From the NCBI GenBank assembly GCA_010092805.1, contig JAADYY010000441.1, forward strand, positions 1-5,234: a stretch of 5,234 bases of DNA. Reading direction: 5' to 3'. This document shows positions 1-5,234 of the stretch, in pieces (position 1 is the stretch's first letter; the number at the start of each line of letters is the position of its first letter). This DNA is from Chloroflexota bacterium. Its GTDB lineage: Bacteria; Chloroflexota; Anaerolineae; Aggregatilineales; Phototrophicaceae. The notes beneath the pieces are model-generated. The model saw only the letters and a program-made list of their open reading frames with translations, had not been told where the DNA came from and searched no databases. The position numbers were made by a program, and so were the translations under genes.

Positions 1-230
1 CCAGAGCTGAACGCATACTTGCCGTCTTGCGCTGGGCCATTGCCGGTGAACAGCACCACCCCAACCGCCTGATCTTCCCAAGCCTCGTTGAAGGCTTCGA
101 TCAGCTCATTGATTGTCTCTGGGCGGAAGGCGTTGCGCACCTCCGGGCGGTTGAAGGCGATCCGCGCCATGCCATCGGCCTTGTGATACGTGATGTCCTC
201 ATACTGCTTGACTTCGACCCAGTTGGTCAT
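1..230 (-). CDS. menB: 1,4-dihydroxy-2-naphthoyl-CoA synthase, N-terminal part (truncated by window edge)
   Basis: MenB is a cytoplasmic crotonase-fold enzyme that closes the second ring of menaquinone by converting o-succinylbenzoyl-CoA to 1,4-dihydroxy-2-naphthoyl-CoA. Only the first 76 codons are present, read from the complement, beginning MTNWVEVKQYEDITY. The segment FNRPEVRNAFRPETI (residues 26-40) is the CoA-binding N-terminal block typical of MenB. GVVLFTGNGP (57-66) followed by DGKYAF and SSG is the start of the oxyanion-hole region, where MenB proteins usually read AFCSGGDQ. Here a Ser codon (AGC) takes the place of the usual Cys. The ATG is preceded by AAGGAG six bases away, so the start is firm. 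It lies 64 bp behind menD on the same strand and is probably the next gene of the same operon. The family call rests on the motifs and the men neighbourhood. The catalytic C-terminal part lies outside the window. Confidence 0.93.
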   Translation of the reverse strand, partial: MTNWVEVKQYEDITYHKADGMARIAFNRPEVRNAFRPETINELIEAFNEAWEDQAVGVVLFTGNGPAQDGKYAFSS

Positions 231-294
231 GTCAGACTCCTTGACTGTAAGTGATACCCACAAATACACACGATACATCAGAATAACAATAGAA
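231..294 (-). other. AT-rich menD-menB spacer
   Basis: This 64-bp gap is clearly richer in A+T than the genes on either side. No stable hairpin with a T-run is visible, so there is no sign of a terminator between menD and menB. A loose promoter-like pair can be drawn on the minus strand (TTGTTA, 17 bases, TATTTG), but it matches the consensus poorly. The simplest reading is an intra-operon spacer with the menB ribosome-binding site at its end and possibly a weak internal promoter. Confidence 0.4.
237..242 (-). promoter_or_regulatory. Shine-Dalgarno site of menB
   Basis: The complement reads AAGGAG, followed by six bases (TCTGAC) and the menB ATG. This is the best ribosome-binding site among the men genes here, and it fixes the menB start. 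Confidence 0.8.
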
Positions 295-2067
295 TCAGCC
301 TGTGGCGATCAATCCGGCTTTGACCTGCGCGACCACTTCGTCGATGATCGCCAGCCGCCGCGCGTGATCATGCTCGACATCGGTAACCACTTCGATGATC
401 GCCGCCCGCTCGGATGTGAGCGCCGTCAGCAAGTTGCGTCGAAACAGCGGACGCTCATCCGCACGGACGTAGTCGATGCCGTACATCTGTGCCGCCTGCT
501 CAAAGTTGAGGCCGTGCGGCGTCAGAAACAGATCGGTGAACGGCGGATCGAACTCAGCGACCGGCAGCCGCCGAAAAATGCCGCCGCCGTCGTTGTTGAT
601 GACAATCATCGTCGCGTTGACGCCGCAGCGCTTGACCGCGAGCAGGCCATTCAAATCGTGATAGAACGCCAAATCACCGCTCACCAGCACCAGCGGTGCG
701 TCCGTTGAGGCCGCCGCACCCAACGCGCTCGATACGGTGCCATCGATGCCGCTGGCCCCACGATTGCCCAGCACCCGCAGCCGCTTCCGGTTCGGGCGAC
801 CAAATTGATCGAGGTGGCGCACAGGCAAACTGCTGGCGATGTAGAGCAGCGCACCCTCCGGCAGCAGATCGACCACATCGCTGAGGATCGTGCCGTCGAA
901 ATAGTCTTCGCCGACCGCCGCGCCAAGCGTCTCCCAGCAGATGGTTTCGGCGGTCGTAAAGCGCGCCGCCCATGCATCGTCATGCTGAGGGCGAGGCCGT
1001 TCGCCTAACCGCCCGGCGAGCTGACTCGCGGCGATTGCCGGATCAGCCCAGACAAACGTATCAATACGGTGGTCAGCGTCCGCCCACACCCCATCGGTGC
1101 TGATCTTGATGCGCTTCTCTGGACTGACACGGTTGAGATAATCGATCAGCGTCTGTGAAGTGGGCATCGCCCCGAAATGAACGACCACATCGGGCGACTC
1201 CCACTCGCTGGCCGCACGCAAAAATGTATCGTAGCCACCGAGCGCGTTTTCCGCGTGATAACGCACCCCGGAGAGCGGATCGGCAAGCAGCGGGAACCCG
1301 GCAGCGTCTGCCAATCGCTCGACCGCTGCTGGGAAATCGCCGCTGGGGCAGCGCGGCCCGCAAATGACCAAACCGCGCTGCGCACCGCCAATCTGATCAG
1401 CTAACGCAGCGATTTGGGCGTCGGTCGGCGTGATCGTCCCACGCACGAACGTTGTGAACGGGTGATCATTGGAGCGCGGCGCGGCGTCTTCATGCGTGGT
1501 GATGTCACCCGGAACCGCCGTCGGTTCGAGCGGCTTGCGGAACGGAAAATTCAGGTGGACGGGGCCACGCGGCAGCCCATTTGCGCGATCCAGCGCACGG
1601 CAAGCCAGCGTCCGCAGATTACGCACAGCGACGGCAGGCGGATCGCTTTCCGGCAATGCGACATCGACCGCCCACAGCACCTGATCGCCGTACAGTTTCA
1701 CCTGATCGACCGTTTGATTCGCACCGCTGTCGCGCAGTTCGTGTGGGCGATCCGCCGTCAGCACGATCAGCGGCACCTGGGCATATTTTGCCTCGATCAC
1801 TGCCGGGAAGAAATTGGCCGTCGCCGTCCCCGACGAGCACAGCACCGCGACCGGCTGCTCACTGGCCTGGGCCAGGCCGAGCGCGAAAAACGCCGCGCTG
1901 CGCTCATCGATGTGCGAGTAGACCTCAATCGCTGGGTGCTCGGCAAACGCCATCGTCAGCGGTGTTGAGCGCGACCCCGGCGCGATGCAAACCGCCCGCA
2001 AACCGGAGCGCGCCAGTTCATCGACGAAAATATGGCCCCAATAGCTGTTACGATTCGGCGCGGACAT
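295..2067 (-). CDS. menD: 2-succinyl-5-enolpyruvyl-6-hydroxy-3-cyclohexene-1-carboxylate synthase
   Basis: MenD is a thiamine-diphosphate- and Mg-dependent enzyme of the cytoplasm. It decarboxylates 2-oxoglutarate and adds the resulting unit to isochorismate, giving SEPHCHC, the first committed step of menaquinone synthesis. The 590-residue protein has the normal family length and domain order. The N-terminal pyrimidine-binding domain carries APGSRSTPLT (29-38), HIDERSAAFFALG (52-64) with Glu55 in the place of the cofactor-activating glutamate, and SSGTATAN (78-85). A central domain follows. The C-terminal diphosphate-binding domain has GNRGASGIDG (434-443), GDLAFYHDLNGL (464-475) and NNDGGGIF (491-498), the MenD form of the GDG...N cofactor motif. 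The start fits the family N-terminus (NRNSYWGHIFVDEL). The first 20 bases overlap the end of menF, and a GGGAG ribosome-binding site lies inside menF nine bases upstream, which suggests translational coupling. All key motifs look intact. Confidence 0.98.
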   Translation of the reverse strand: MSAPNRNSYWGHIFVDELARSGLRAVCIAPGSRSTPLTMAFAEHPAIEVYSHIDERSAAFFALGLAQASEQPVAVLCSSGTATANFFPAVIEAKYAQVPLIVLTADRPHELRDSGANQTVDQVKLYGDQVLWAVDVALPESDPPAVAVRNLRTLACRALDRANGLPRGPVHLNFPFRKPLEPTAVPGDITTHEDAAPRSNDHPFTTFVRGTITPTDAQIAALADQIGGAQRGLVICGPRCPSGDFPAAVERLADAAGFPLLADPLSGVRYHAENALGGYDTFLRAASEWESPDVVVHFGAMPTSQTLIDYLNRVSPEKRIKISTDGVWADADHRIDTFVWADPAIAASQLAGRLGERPRPQHDDAWAARFTTAETICWETLGAAVGEDYFDGTILSDVVDLLPEGALLYIASSLPVRHLDQFGRPNRKRLRVLGNRGASGIDGTVSSALGAAASTDAPLVLVSGDLAFYHDLNGLLAVKRCGVNATMIVINNDGGGIFRRLPVAEFDPPFTDLFLTPHGLNFEQAAQMYGIDYVRADERPLFRRNLLTALTSERAAIIEVVTDVEHDHARRLAIIDEVVAQVKAGLIATG

Positions 2068-3484
2068 CTACATTCGCTCCCAGCGCGTCGAGCAGCGGCC
2101 TGAACTTCAGACCGATCTCATCCCATTCACGATCCGGATCAGAGTCGGCGACGATCCCGGCCCCGGCGTACAACCGCGCCTGCGCACCGACGCTCACTGC
2201 CGAGCGGATCGCGGCGGCGAACATCCCGTCGCCACCCGCATCCACCCAACCGACGGGGGCGGCATACCAGCCGCGATTGACCGTCTCCAAACGGCGCAGC
2301 GCCGCCAACGCTGCCGGGCGTGGGTGCCCGCCGAGCGCCGGAGTCGGGTGCAGCCGCTCGACGATGTCCAGGATCGTCCGCTGCCCGTCGAGTTCGCCGA
2401 CAATCGGTGTGTACAGGTGCTGAATGTTACTCAACCGATAGATCGTCGGTTCGTCCGGCACATCGAACTGGCGCATCAGCGGACGCAAGCTCTCGCGCAG
2501 CGAATCGACCACCAGCGCATGCTCGTGACGCTCCTTCGGCGTCGTCAGCAGTTCCTCAGCCAGCGCGCGATCTTCAGCCTCACTTGTGCCACGTGGGCGC
2601 GACCCAGCCAATGCCGCCGTCGCAAATTGCGCGCCACACACCTCGCCAAGCAGTTCCGGCGTCGCGCCGTAGAAGGCATGGCCCGGCCACACCTCGATCA
2701 AGAAGCGGTAGCTGTTGGGGTAGCGTGTATGCAGCTTTTCAAGTGCCGCCACCGGATCAACCTCACCATCGAACGTCAAATCACACGTCCGCGCCAACAC
2801 GACCTTGTCGTAATCGCCAGCGCGCATCTGGTCGGTCGCTTCAATGATCTGTTGCCGCCAATCATCGCGATCGAGCGGGTATGTGATCTGCTGGAGATTT
2901 AACTCTGTTTTCGCGGGCGCGTCGGGTTCAGCGTGCAACCACGCTGTCACACGGGCGAATTCGTCGTCCAGCGCTTGATCATCATCGTGTGGGTGAACGA
3001 CCTGATTGATCGTCAGCCAATACTGATCAGCGCGGCGGGTGATCAGGTAGCGCGGCAGCACAAAATAGGCGGTGGGAAACACCGACCAGATCTGCGCCGC
3101 CCGCGTCTGATCGGGGTCGAAGTTGTCGTTGAACGCGAACCCGCCGAACAAGCGTGGGCCGACCTCATCTGGTGCGGTCGAGTCGTGATCGAGCTGGGCA
3201 AACAGCTCCGCCGCCTGCCGCTGGATCGACGTGAAGCGCTCCGCGTCAGATGCGCTGAGCACTGCCGCCGATCCCCAGCCGACAAAAGCCAACTGCGCCG
3301 GGTCGTGCTCCCAGTACACGCGCTGGGTTGTGCGCCGTAGCACTGCGAACAGCGAGAGCGGCGCAATCGGGCGGGTGCGGCTGATCACCCGGCGGCTGAC
3401 TGCGGCGGCATCCCGCACAACTTCGTAGGGTTCATTATAGTGATCAATGGATTCGATTCGTTCGACAGAACTGACAGCAAACAT
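2048..3484 (-). CDS. menF: menaquinone-specific isochorismate synthase
   Basis: MenF is a chorismate-utilising enzyme that isomerises chorismate to isochorismate, the entry step of the pathway. The 478-residue protein has a variable N-terminal half and a well-conserved chorismate-binding C-terminal domain. Visible motifs are KVVLAR (227-232), where Lys227 matches the lysine that activates water in MenF/EntC enzymes; FYGATPELL (271-279); ALAGSRPRG (291-299); KERHEHALVVDSL (317-329); LSNIQHLYTP (351-360); LHPTPALGG (378-386); RGWYAAPVGW (404-413); and GAGIVADSDPDREW (441-454), whose acidic residues belong to the Mg site in the family. EntC- and PchA-type paralogues share these motifs, but the overlap with menD makes the menaquinone role nearly certain. 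The gene starts 19 bp after the tetR stop. The ATG has only a modest AGGA ten bases upstream, so re-initiation after tetR is likely. Confidence 0.97.
   Translation of the reverse strand: MFAVSSVERIESIDHYNEPYEVVRDAAAVSRRVISRTRPIAPLSLFAVLRRTTQRVYWEHDPAQLAFVGWGSAAVLSASDAERFTSIQRQAAELFAQLDHDSTAPDEVGPRLFGGFAFNDNFDPDQTRAAQIWSVFPTAYFVLPRYLITRRADQYWLTINQVVHPHDDDQALDDEFARVTAWLHAEPDAPAKTELNLQQITYPLDRDDWRQQIIEATDQMRAGDYDKVVLARTCDLTFDGEVDPVAALEKLHTRYPNSYRFLIEVWPGHAFYGATPELLGEVCGAQFATAALAGSRPRGTSEAEDRALAEELLTTPKERHEHALVVDSLRESLRPLMRQFDVPDEPTIYRLSNIQHLYTPIVGELDGQRTILDIVERLHPTPALGGHPRPAALAALRRLETVNRGWYAAPVGWVDAGGDGMFAAAIRSAVSVGAQARLYAGAGIVADSDPDREWDEIGLKFRPLLDALGANVDVRAES
2077..2081 (-). promoter_or_regulatory. 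Shine-Dalgarno site of menD inside the menF 3' end
   Basis: The complement reads GGGAG, nine bases before the menD ATG. It lies within the last codons of menF, as expected for two overlapping, translationally coupled genes. Confidence 0.55.
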
Positions 3485-3503
3485 TCGGTATCCGTCCTGT
3501 GTT

Positions 3504-4148
3504 CTAATGTGTCTCGTCGTGTGCAGACACTGCCGATTCCTCGAAGCCGACGCTTCGTAGGAGCATCGGGCGCAGTGTCATCATGATTCGTTCGGGATCG
3601 GGTTGGCCGGTGTACACCCAGCGGATGACGATCTCATTGATCGCGCCCATCCACGCTTGAGACACCAACTCCGTATCGGTTGGTGCAATATCGCCGACAG
3701 TCACCGCTTCATCCAGATAGATTTTGATCAGCGAGGCAAAGCGATCTTGCACCGCCATCCGCTTCTCTTCGAAAACCTGCCCCAAGCCGACAGCCTGAAC
3801 CAGCAGGATCTTTGCCAGGCGGCGATACTTGCCGAACGTATCCAGGCAGGCGCGGAGTGCGGCATCCACACGCTGGATGCCCTGGGCTTCCTGCTCAATG
3901 GCAGCAGTGACACGCCGTTCAAGCAGGTCAGCGAATTTATCGACCAGCGCCAGAAACAACGTCTGTTTGTTGGGGAAGTGAAAATATACCGCCCCCTTCG
4001 ACGTTTCCGACTGCGCCACGATCTCATCGACGCTCGCATCGTGGTACCCTTTGTGCGAAAATATCTCAAGCGCAGCATCCAGAATGCGGCCACGTGTCGC
4101 TTCTGGGTCGCGGCTGTGTGCAGCTCGTTTGTTGGTTCTACCACTCAT
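3504..4148 (-). CDS. TetR/AcrR-family transcriptional regulator, first gene of the men operon
   Basis: This is a 214-residue one-component DNA-binding regulator of ordinary TetR length. The N-terminal DNA-binding domain spans about residues 17-65: TRGRILDAALEIF (18-30) is helix 1, SVDEIVAQSETS (39-50) opens the helix-turn-helix, and SKGAVYFHFPNK (50-61) is the recognition helix plus the TetR signature Y-F-H-F-x-N-K. Residues from about 70 onward form the helical ligand-binding and dimerisation domain, which is not conserved enough to name a ligand. The gene lies 19 bp ahead of menF on the same strand and is divergent from menH. A 14-bp perfect inverted repeat sits 28 bp upstream of its start, next to a candidate -10, so it probably represses its own promoter and, through it, menFDB. 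The ATG has only a weak AGGG about ten bases upstream, but no later start would keep helix 1. I do not recognise a named orthologue. Control of the men genes is inferred from position, not shown. Confidence 0.95.
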   Translation of the reverse strand: MSGRTNKRAAHSRDPEATRGRILDAALEIFSHKGYHDASVDEIVAQSETSKGAVYFHFPNKQTLFLALVDKFADLLERRVTAAIEQEAQGIQRVDAALRACLDTFGKYRRLAKILLVQAVGLGQVFEEKRMAVQDRFASLIKIYLDEAVTVGDIAPTDTELVSQAWMGAINEIVIRWVYTGQPDPERIMMTLRPMLLRSVGFEESAVSAHDETH

Positions 4149-4176
4149 AGCGATAATACCCTGCGCTCAAGATGAA

Positions 4177-4190
4177 ACTGACTGGTCAGT
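4177..4190. promoter_or_regulatory. putative TetR operator (14-bp inverted repeat)
   Basis: ACTGACTGGTCAGT is two perfect 6-base arms (ACTGAC and GTCAGT) around a 2-base centre. Short palindromes with GAC/GTC half-sites are typical TetR-family operators. It lies 28 bp upstream of the tetR ATG and 111 bp upstream of the menH ATG. No second copy is visible in the intergenic region. Binding by the neighbouring regulator is inferred. Confidence 0.65.
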
Positions 4191-4194
4191 CTAT

Positions 4195-4203
4195 AAGATA
4201 CCA
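4195..4203 (-). promoter_or_regulatory. candidate extended -10 promoter of the tetR-menFDB operon
   Basis: The complement reads TGG then TATCTT, that is, an extended -10 (TGn) with a hexamer matching TATAAT at four of six positions. There is no convincing -35 at 16-18 bases, as is usual for extended -10 promoters. Transcription would start at about 4188, inside the inverted repeat at 4177-4190, a good geometry for repression. An alternative further upstream is TTGTTC (4276-4271), a 16-base spacer and GATAAA (4254-4249). Confidence 0.35.
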
Positions 4204-4287
4204 CAAAAGAGAACGTCGCGCTTCCTTGAATCTCGCATCTTTGAAAAGTTTATCACAAGTTGAACATTCTGAACAATAAATCCAGAT

Positions 4288-4292
4288 GAGAG
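4288..4292 (+). promoter_or_regulatory. weak Shine-Dalgarno-like site of menH
   Basis: GAGAG lies nine bases before the menH ATG at 4302. It is only a partial match to the consensus. The start is supported more by the protein N-terminus (IRLNGVNYTY), which begins the alpha/beta-hydrolase fold as MenH proteins do. Confidence 0.4.
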
Positions 4293-4301
4293 ACTGCACC
4301 T

Positions 4302-5108
4302 ATGCCGAAGATCCGCCTCAATGGGGTGAACTACACCTATGATCGACGCGGGGATGGCCCGCCCCTGCTGCTCCTACACGGGTTCACAGGCAGCGCCGAA
4401 CATTGGTCGCCCCATCGTGACAGTTTCGCCGCACGCTATACCACCCTCGTCATCGACCTACTCGGCCATGGCGCAACGGAGTCACCCACAGATCCAAACC
4501 GCTACCGCATTGAGCACGCCGCCCAGGATCTCGCCGCACTGCTGACTGCCCTATCCGCGTCACGGGCGCACATCGTCGGCTATTCGATGGGCGGTCGGTT
4601 GGCGCTGTACTTCGCCCTGACTTATCCTGCTGCGGTGCGCAGCCTGGTGCTGGAAAGCGCCTCACCTGGCCTCGCCGACCCCGGTGAACGCGCGCAGCGC
4701 GCCGCCGCCGACGCCCAACGCGCCGACCGCATCGAGCGCGCCGGGATCGTGGCATTCGTCGATGATTGGGAGCGGCTGCCGTTGTTCGCAAGTCAGGCGC
4801 GGCTGCCATCAGCGACCCGCGACCGACTGCGTGCGCAGCGGCTGCGCAATTCACCTAGCGGCTTAGCAAACAGTTTGCGCGGGATGAGCACTGGGGTTCA
4901 GCCGTCATTATGGAATCGGCTGGGCGCGCTGGAACGGCCTGTGCTGCTGCTAACTGGCGCGCTCGATCCGAAATTCGTCGCTATCGCTCAGCGCATGTAC
5001 GCTGTGCTCCCGCACGCACGACACATCACCGTCCCCGATGCGGGACATACCATCCATCTAGAACAACCCGACGCCTTCAGCCAGCATGTGCGCGACTTTT
5101 TGCGGTGA
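4302..5108 (+). CDS. menH: 2-succinyl-6-hydroxy-2,4-cyclohexadiene-1-carboxylate (SHCHC) synthase
   Basis: MenH is a small alpha/beta-hydrolase-fold enzyme that eliminates pyruvate from the MenD product SEPHCHC to give SHCHC. The 268-residue protein is of normal family length. It shows the oxyanion loop LLHGFTGS (24-31), IDLLGHGATESP (51-62), the nucleophile elbow GYSMGGR (93-99) with Ser95 flanked by Tyr94 and Arg99 as in MenH, LVLESASPGL (115-124), a lid region rich in Arg and Ala (about 128-200), LLLTGALDPKF (215-225) with Asp222, and DAGHTIHLEQP (246-256) with His249. The Ser-Asp-His triad is therefore complete. General alpha/beta hydrolases share the fold, but SASPGL after the nucleophile strand and the men neighbours favour MenH. 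It is transcribed away from menFDB. No terminator hairpin is visible after the stop. Possible control by the adjacent TetR is inferred. Confidence 0.92.
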   Translation: MPKIRLNGVNYTYDRRGDGPPLLLLHGFTGSAEHWSPHRDSFAARYTTLVIDLLGHGATESPTDPNRYRIEHAAQDLAALLTALSASRAHIVGYSMGGRLALYFALTYPAAVRSLVLESASPGLADPGERAQRAAADAQRADRIERAGIVAFVDDWERLPLFASQARLPSATRDRLRAQRLRNSPSGLANSLRGMSTGVQPSLWNRLGALERPVLLLTGALDPKFVAIAQRMYAVLPHARHITVPDAGHTIHLEQPDAFSQHVRDFLR

Positions 5109-5163
5109 TATTAGCCAAATGTTTTCATGATACATTGTCTCATTCATTAGAAGATGTTGAAAT

Positions 5164-5193
5164 TTAACTTGGAATTTGTTAAGATTATATAAT
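5164..5193 (+). promoter_or_regulatory. candidate promoter for the gene beyond the right edge
   Basis: TTAACT (5164-5169) and a perfect TATAAT (5188-5193) are 18 bases apart. The -35 matches TTGACA at four of six positions. It stands in the AT-rich stretch after menH and points to the strong ribosome-binding site at 5208-5216. Confidence 0.55.
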
Positions 5194-5195
5194 CT
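5182..5195. repeat. 14-bp perfect palindrome over the -10 element
   Basis: AGATTATATAATCT is its own reverse complement and contains the TATAAT at 5188-5193. It may be a regulator site overlapping the promoter. As the sequence is almost all A and T, chance symmetry is also possible. Confidence 0.5.
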
Positions 5196-5207
5196 AATGC
5201 TCAAATT

Positions 5208-5216
5208 GAGGAGGTG
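5208..5216 (+). promoter_or_regulatory. strong Shine-Dalgarno site for a downstream plus-strand gene
   Basis: GAGGAGGTG is close to a full complement of the 16S rRNA 3' end. No ATG or GTG followed by an open frame lies at the usual distance. The only conventional start codon near it is TTG at 5226-5228, 11 bases after AGGAGG. An ATC stands at six bases. The gene itself is cut off by the window edge, so no product can be named. Confidence 0.6.
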
Positions 5217-5223
5217 TAGCATC

Positions 5224-5233
5224 GGTTGCAACC
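5224..5233. repeat. 10-bp palindrome at the right edge
   Basis: GGTTGCAACC is perfectly self-complementary. It lies just after the Shine-Dalgarno site and covers the candidate TTG start. With only one base left in the window, it cannot be judged whether it is part of a longer structure. Confidence 0.3.
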
Positions 5234-5234
5234 C

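Larger units (their letters stand above)
4149..4301. promoter_or_regulatory. divergent tetR/menH intergenic control region
   Basis: This 153-bp AT-rich region separates the divergent tetR-menFDB operon and menH, so it must hold the promoters for both. It contains the inverted repeat at 4177-4190 near tetR. In the menH-proximal half TTGAA occurs at 4226-4230, 4241-4245 and 4260-4264, and TGAACA is repeated at 4261-4266 and 4270-4275. A menH promoter could use TTGAAT (4226-4231) or TTGAAA (4241-4246) as a -35, but no -10 at the proper distance is good, so its position is left open. Confidence 0.6.

Noticed and set aside
190..708. 172-codon plus-strand open frame over the menD 3' end and the menD-menB gap
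   Set aside because: It has no good ribosome-binding site, it covers the menB start and the MenD C-terminus, and its translation matches no family I recognise.
1414..1968. 184-codon plus-strand open frame within menD
   Set aside because: It is antisense to conserved MenD sequence, its translation is Arg-rich, and it has no motif. A shadow frame.
1581..2423. 280-codon open frame on the plus strand spanning the menD/menF junction
   Set aside because: It is antisense to two genes with full sets of family motifs. The translation is low in complexity (Arg, Pro, Ala, Ser) with no recognisable domain, as expected in G+C-rich antisense frames.
2865..2880. Cyanobacterial HIP1-like site (GCGATCGC)
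   Set aside because: The sequence there is CGCGATCGAG, not a true HIP1 octamer. I noticed no repeated GCGATCGC elsewhere in the window, so there is no basis for a cyanobacterial origin.
2324..2902. 192-codon plus-strand open frame within menF
   Set aside because: It is antisense to the conserved chorismate-binding domain. No domain is visible.
3603..4175. 190-codon plus-strand open frame opposite tetR
   Set aside because: The TetR reading frame has a clear helix-turn-helix and family length. The opposite frame has no recognisable feature.
5109..5160. Rho-independent terminator after menH
   Set aside because: No G+C-rich stem followed by a T-run is present. Only short A/T-rich symmetries occur.
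5197..5234. Short open frame from ATG at 5197 running off the right edge (MLKLRRCSIGCN)
   Set aside because: The ATG is only four bases after the predicted -10, so it would lie before the transcript start, and the strong Shine-Dalgarno site would then be inside the gene. A start after that site is more likely, though a leaderless or differently started transcript cannot be excluded.
1..5234. Mobile elements, CRISPR arrays, tRNA or rRNA genes, broken genes
   Set aside because: No long or regularly spaced repeats, transposase-like frame, cloverleaf or rRNA signature was seen. All complete genes have full length and intact motifs.

Overview
The window is a stretch of a bacterial chromosome carrying genes of the classical o-succinylbenzoate route to menaquinone (vitamin K2). 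The coding parts are visibly G+C-rich, and the gaps between transcription units are AT-rich. Four intact genes and one truncated gene fill nearly all of it. No mobile element, CRISPR array, tRNA or rRNA is visible. The taxon cannot be fixed from the sequence. The moderately high G+C, the Shine-Dalgarno sites and the gene set would suit a member of the Chloroflexota or a similar menaquinone-using lineage, but this is a weak inference.

Layout: on the minus strand, read from right to left, come a TetR-family regulator (4148-3504), menF isochorismate synthase (3484-2048), menD SEPHCHC synthase (2067-295) and the first 76 codons of menB DHNA-CoA synthase (230 to the left edge). tetR and menF are 19 bp apart, menF and menD overlap by 20 bp, and menD and menB are 64 bp apart, so these four look like one operon that continues off the left edge. 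On the plus strand, divergent from tetR across a 153-bp gap, is menH SHCHC synthase (4302-5108). The last 126 bases are an AT-rich non-coding stretch with a promoter-like element, a 14-bp palindrome and a very strong Shine-Dalgarno sequence, which points to another plus-strand gene starting at or just past the right edge.

How the genes work together: MenF turns chorismate into isochorismate. MenD joins it to the succinic semialdehyde unit derived from 2-oxoglutarate, giving SEPHCHC. MenH eliminates pyruvate to give SHCHC. After MenC and MenE (not in the window) make o-succinylbenzoyl-CoA, MenB closes the ring to DHNA-CoA. The most notable point is regulatory: a TetR-family repressor is the first gene of the men operon, and a perfect 14-bp inverted repeat of the kind TetR proteins bind lies just upstream of it, next to a candidate extended -10 promoter. 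This suggests ligand-responsive control of menaquinone synthesis. The ligand and the regulon are unknown.
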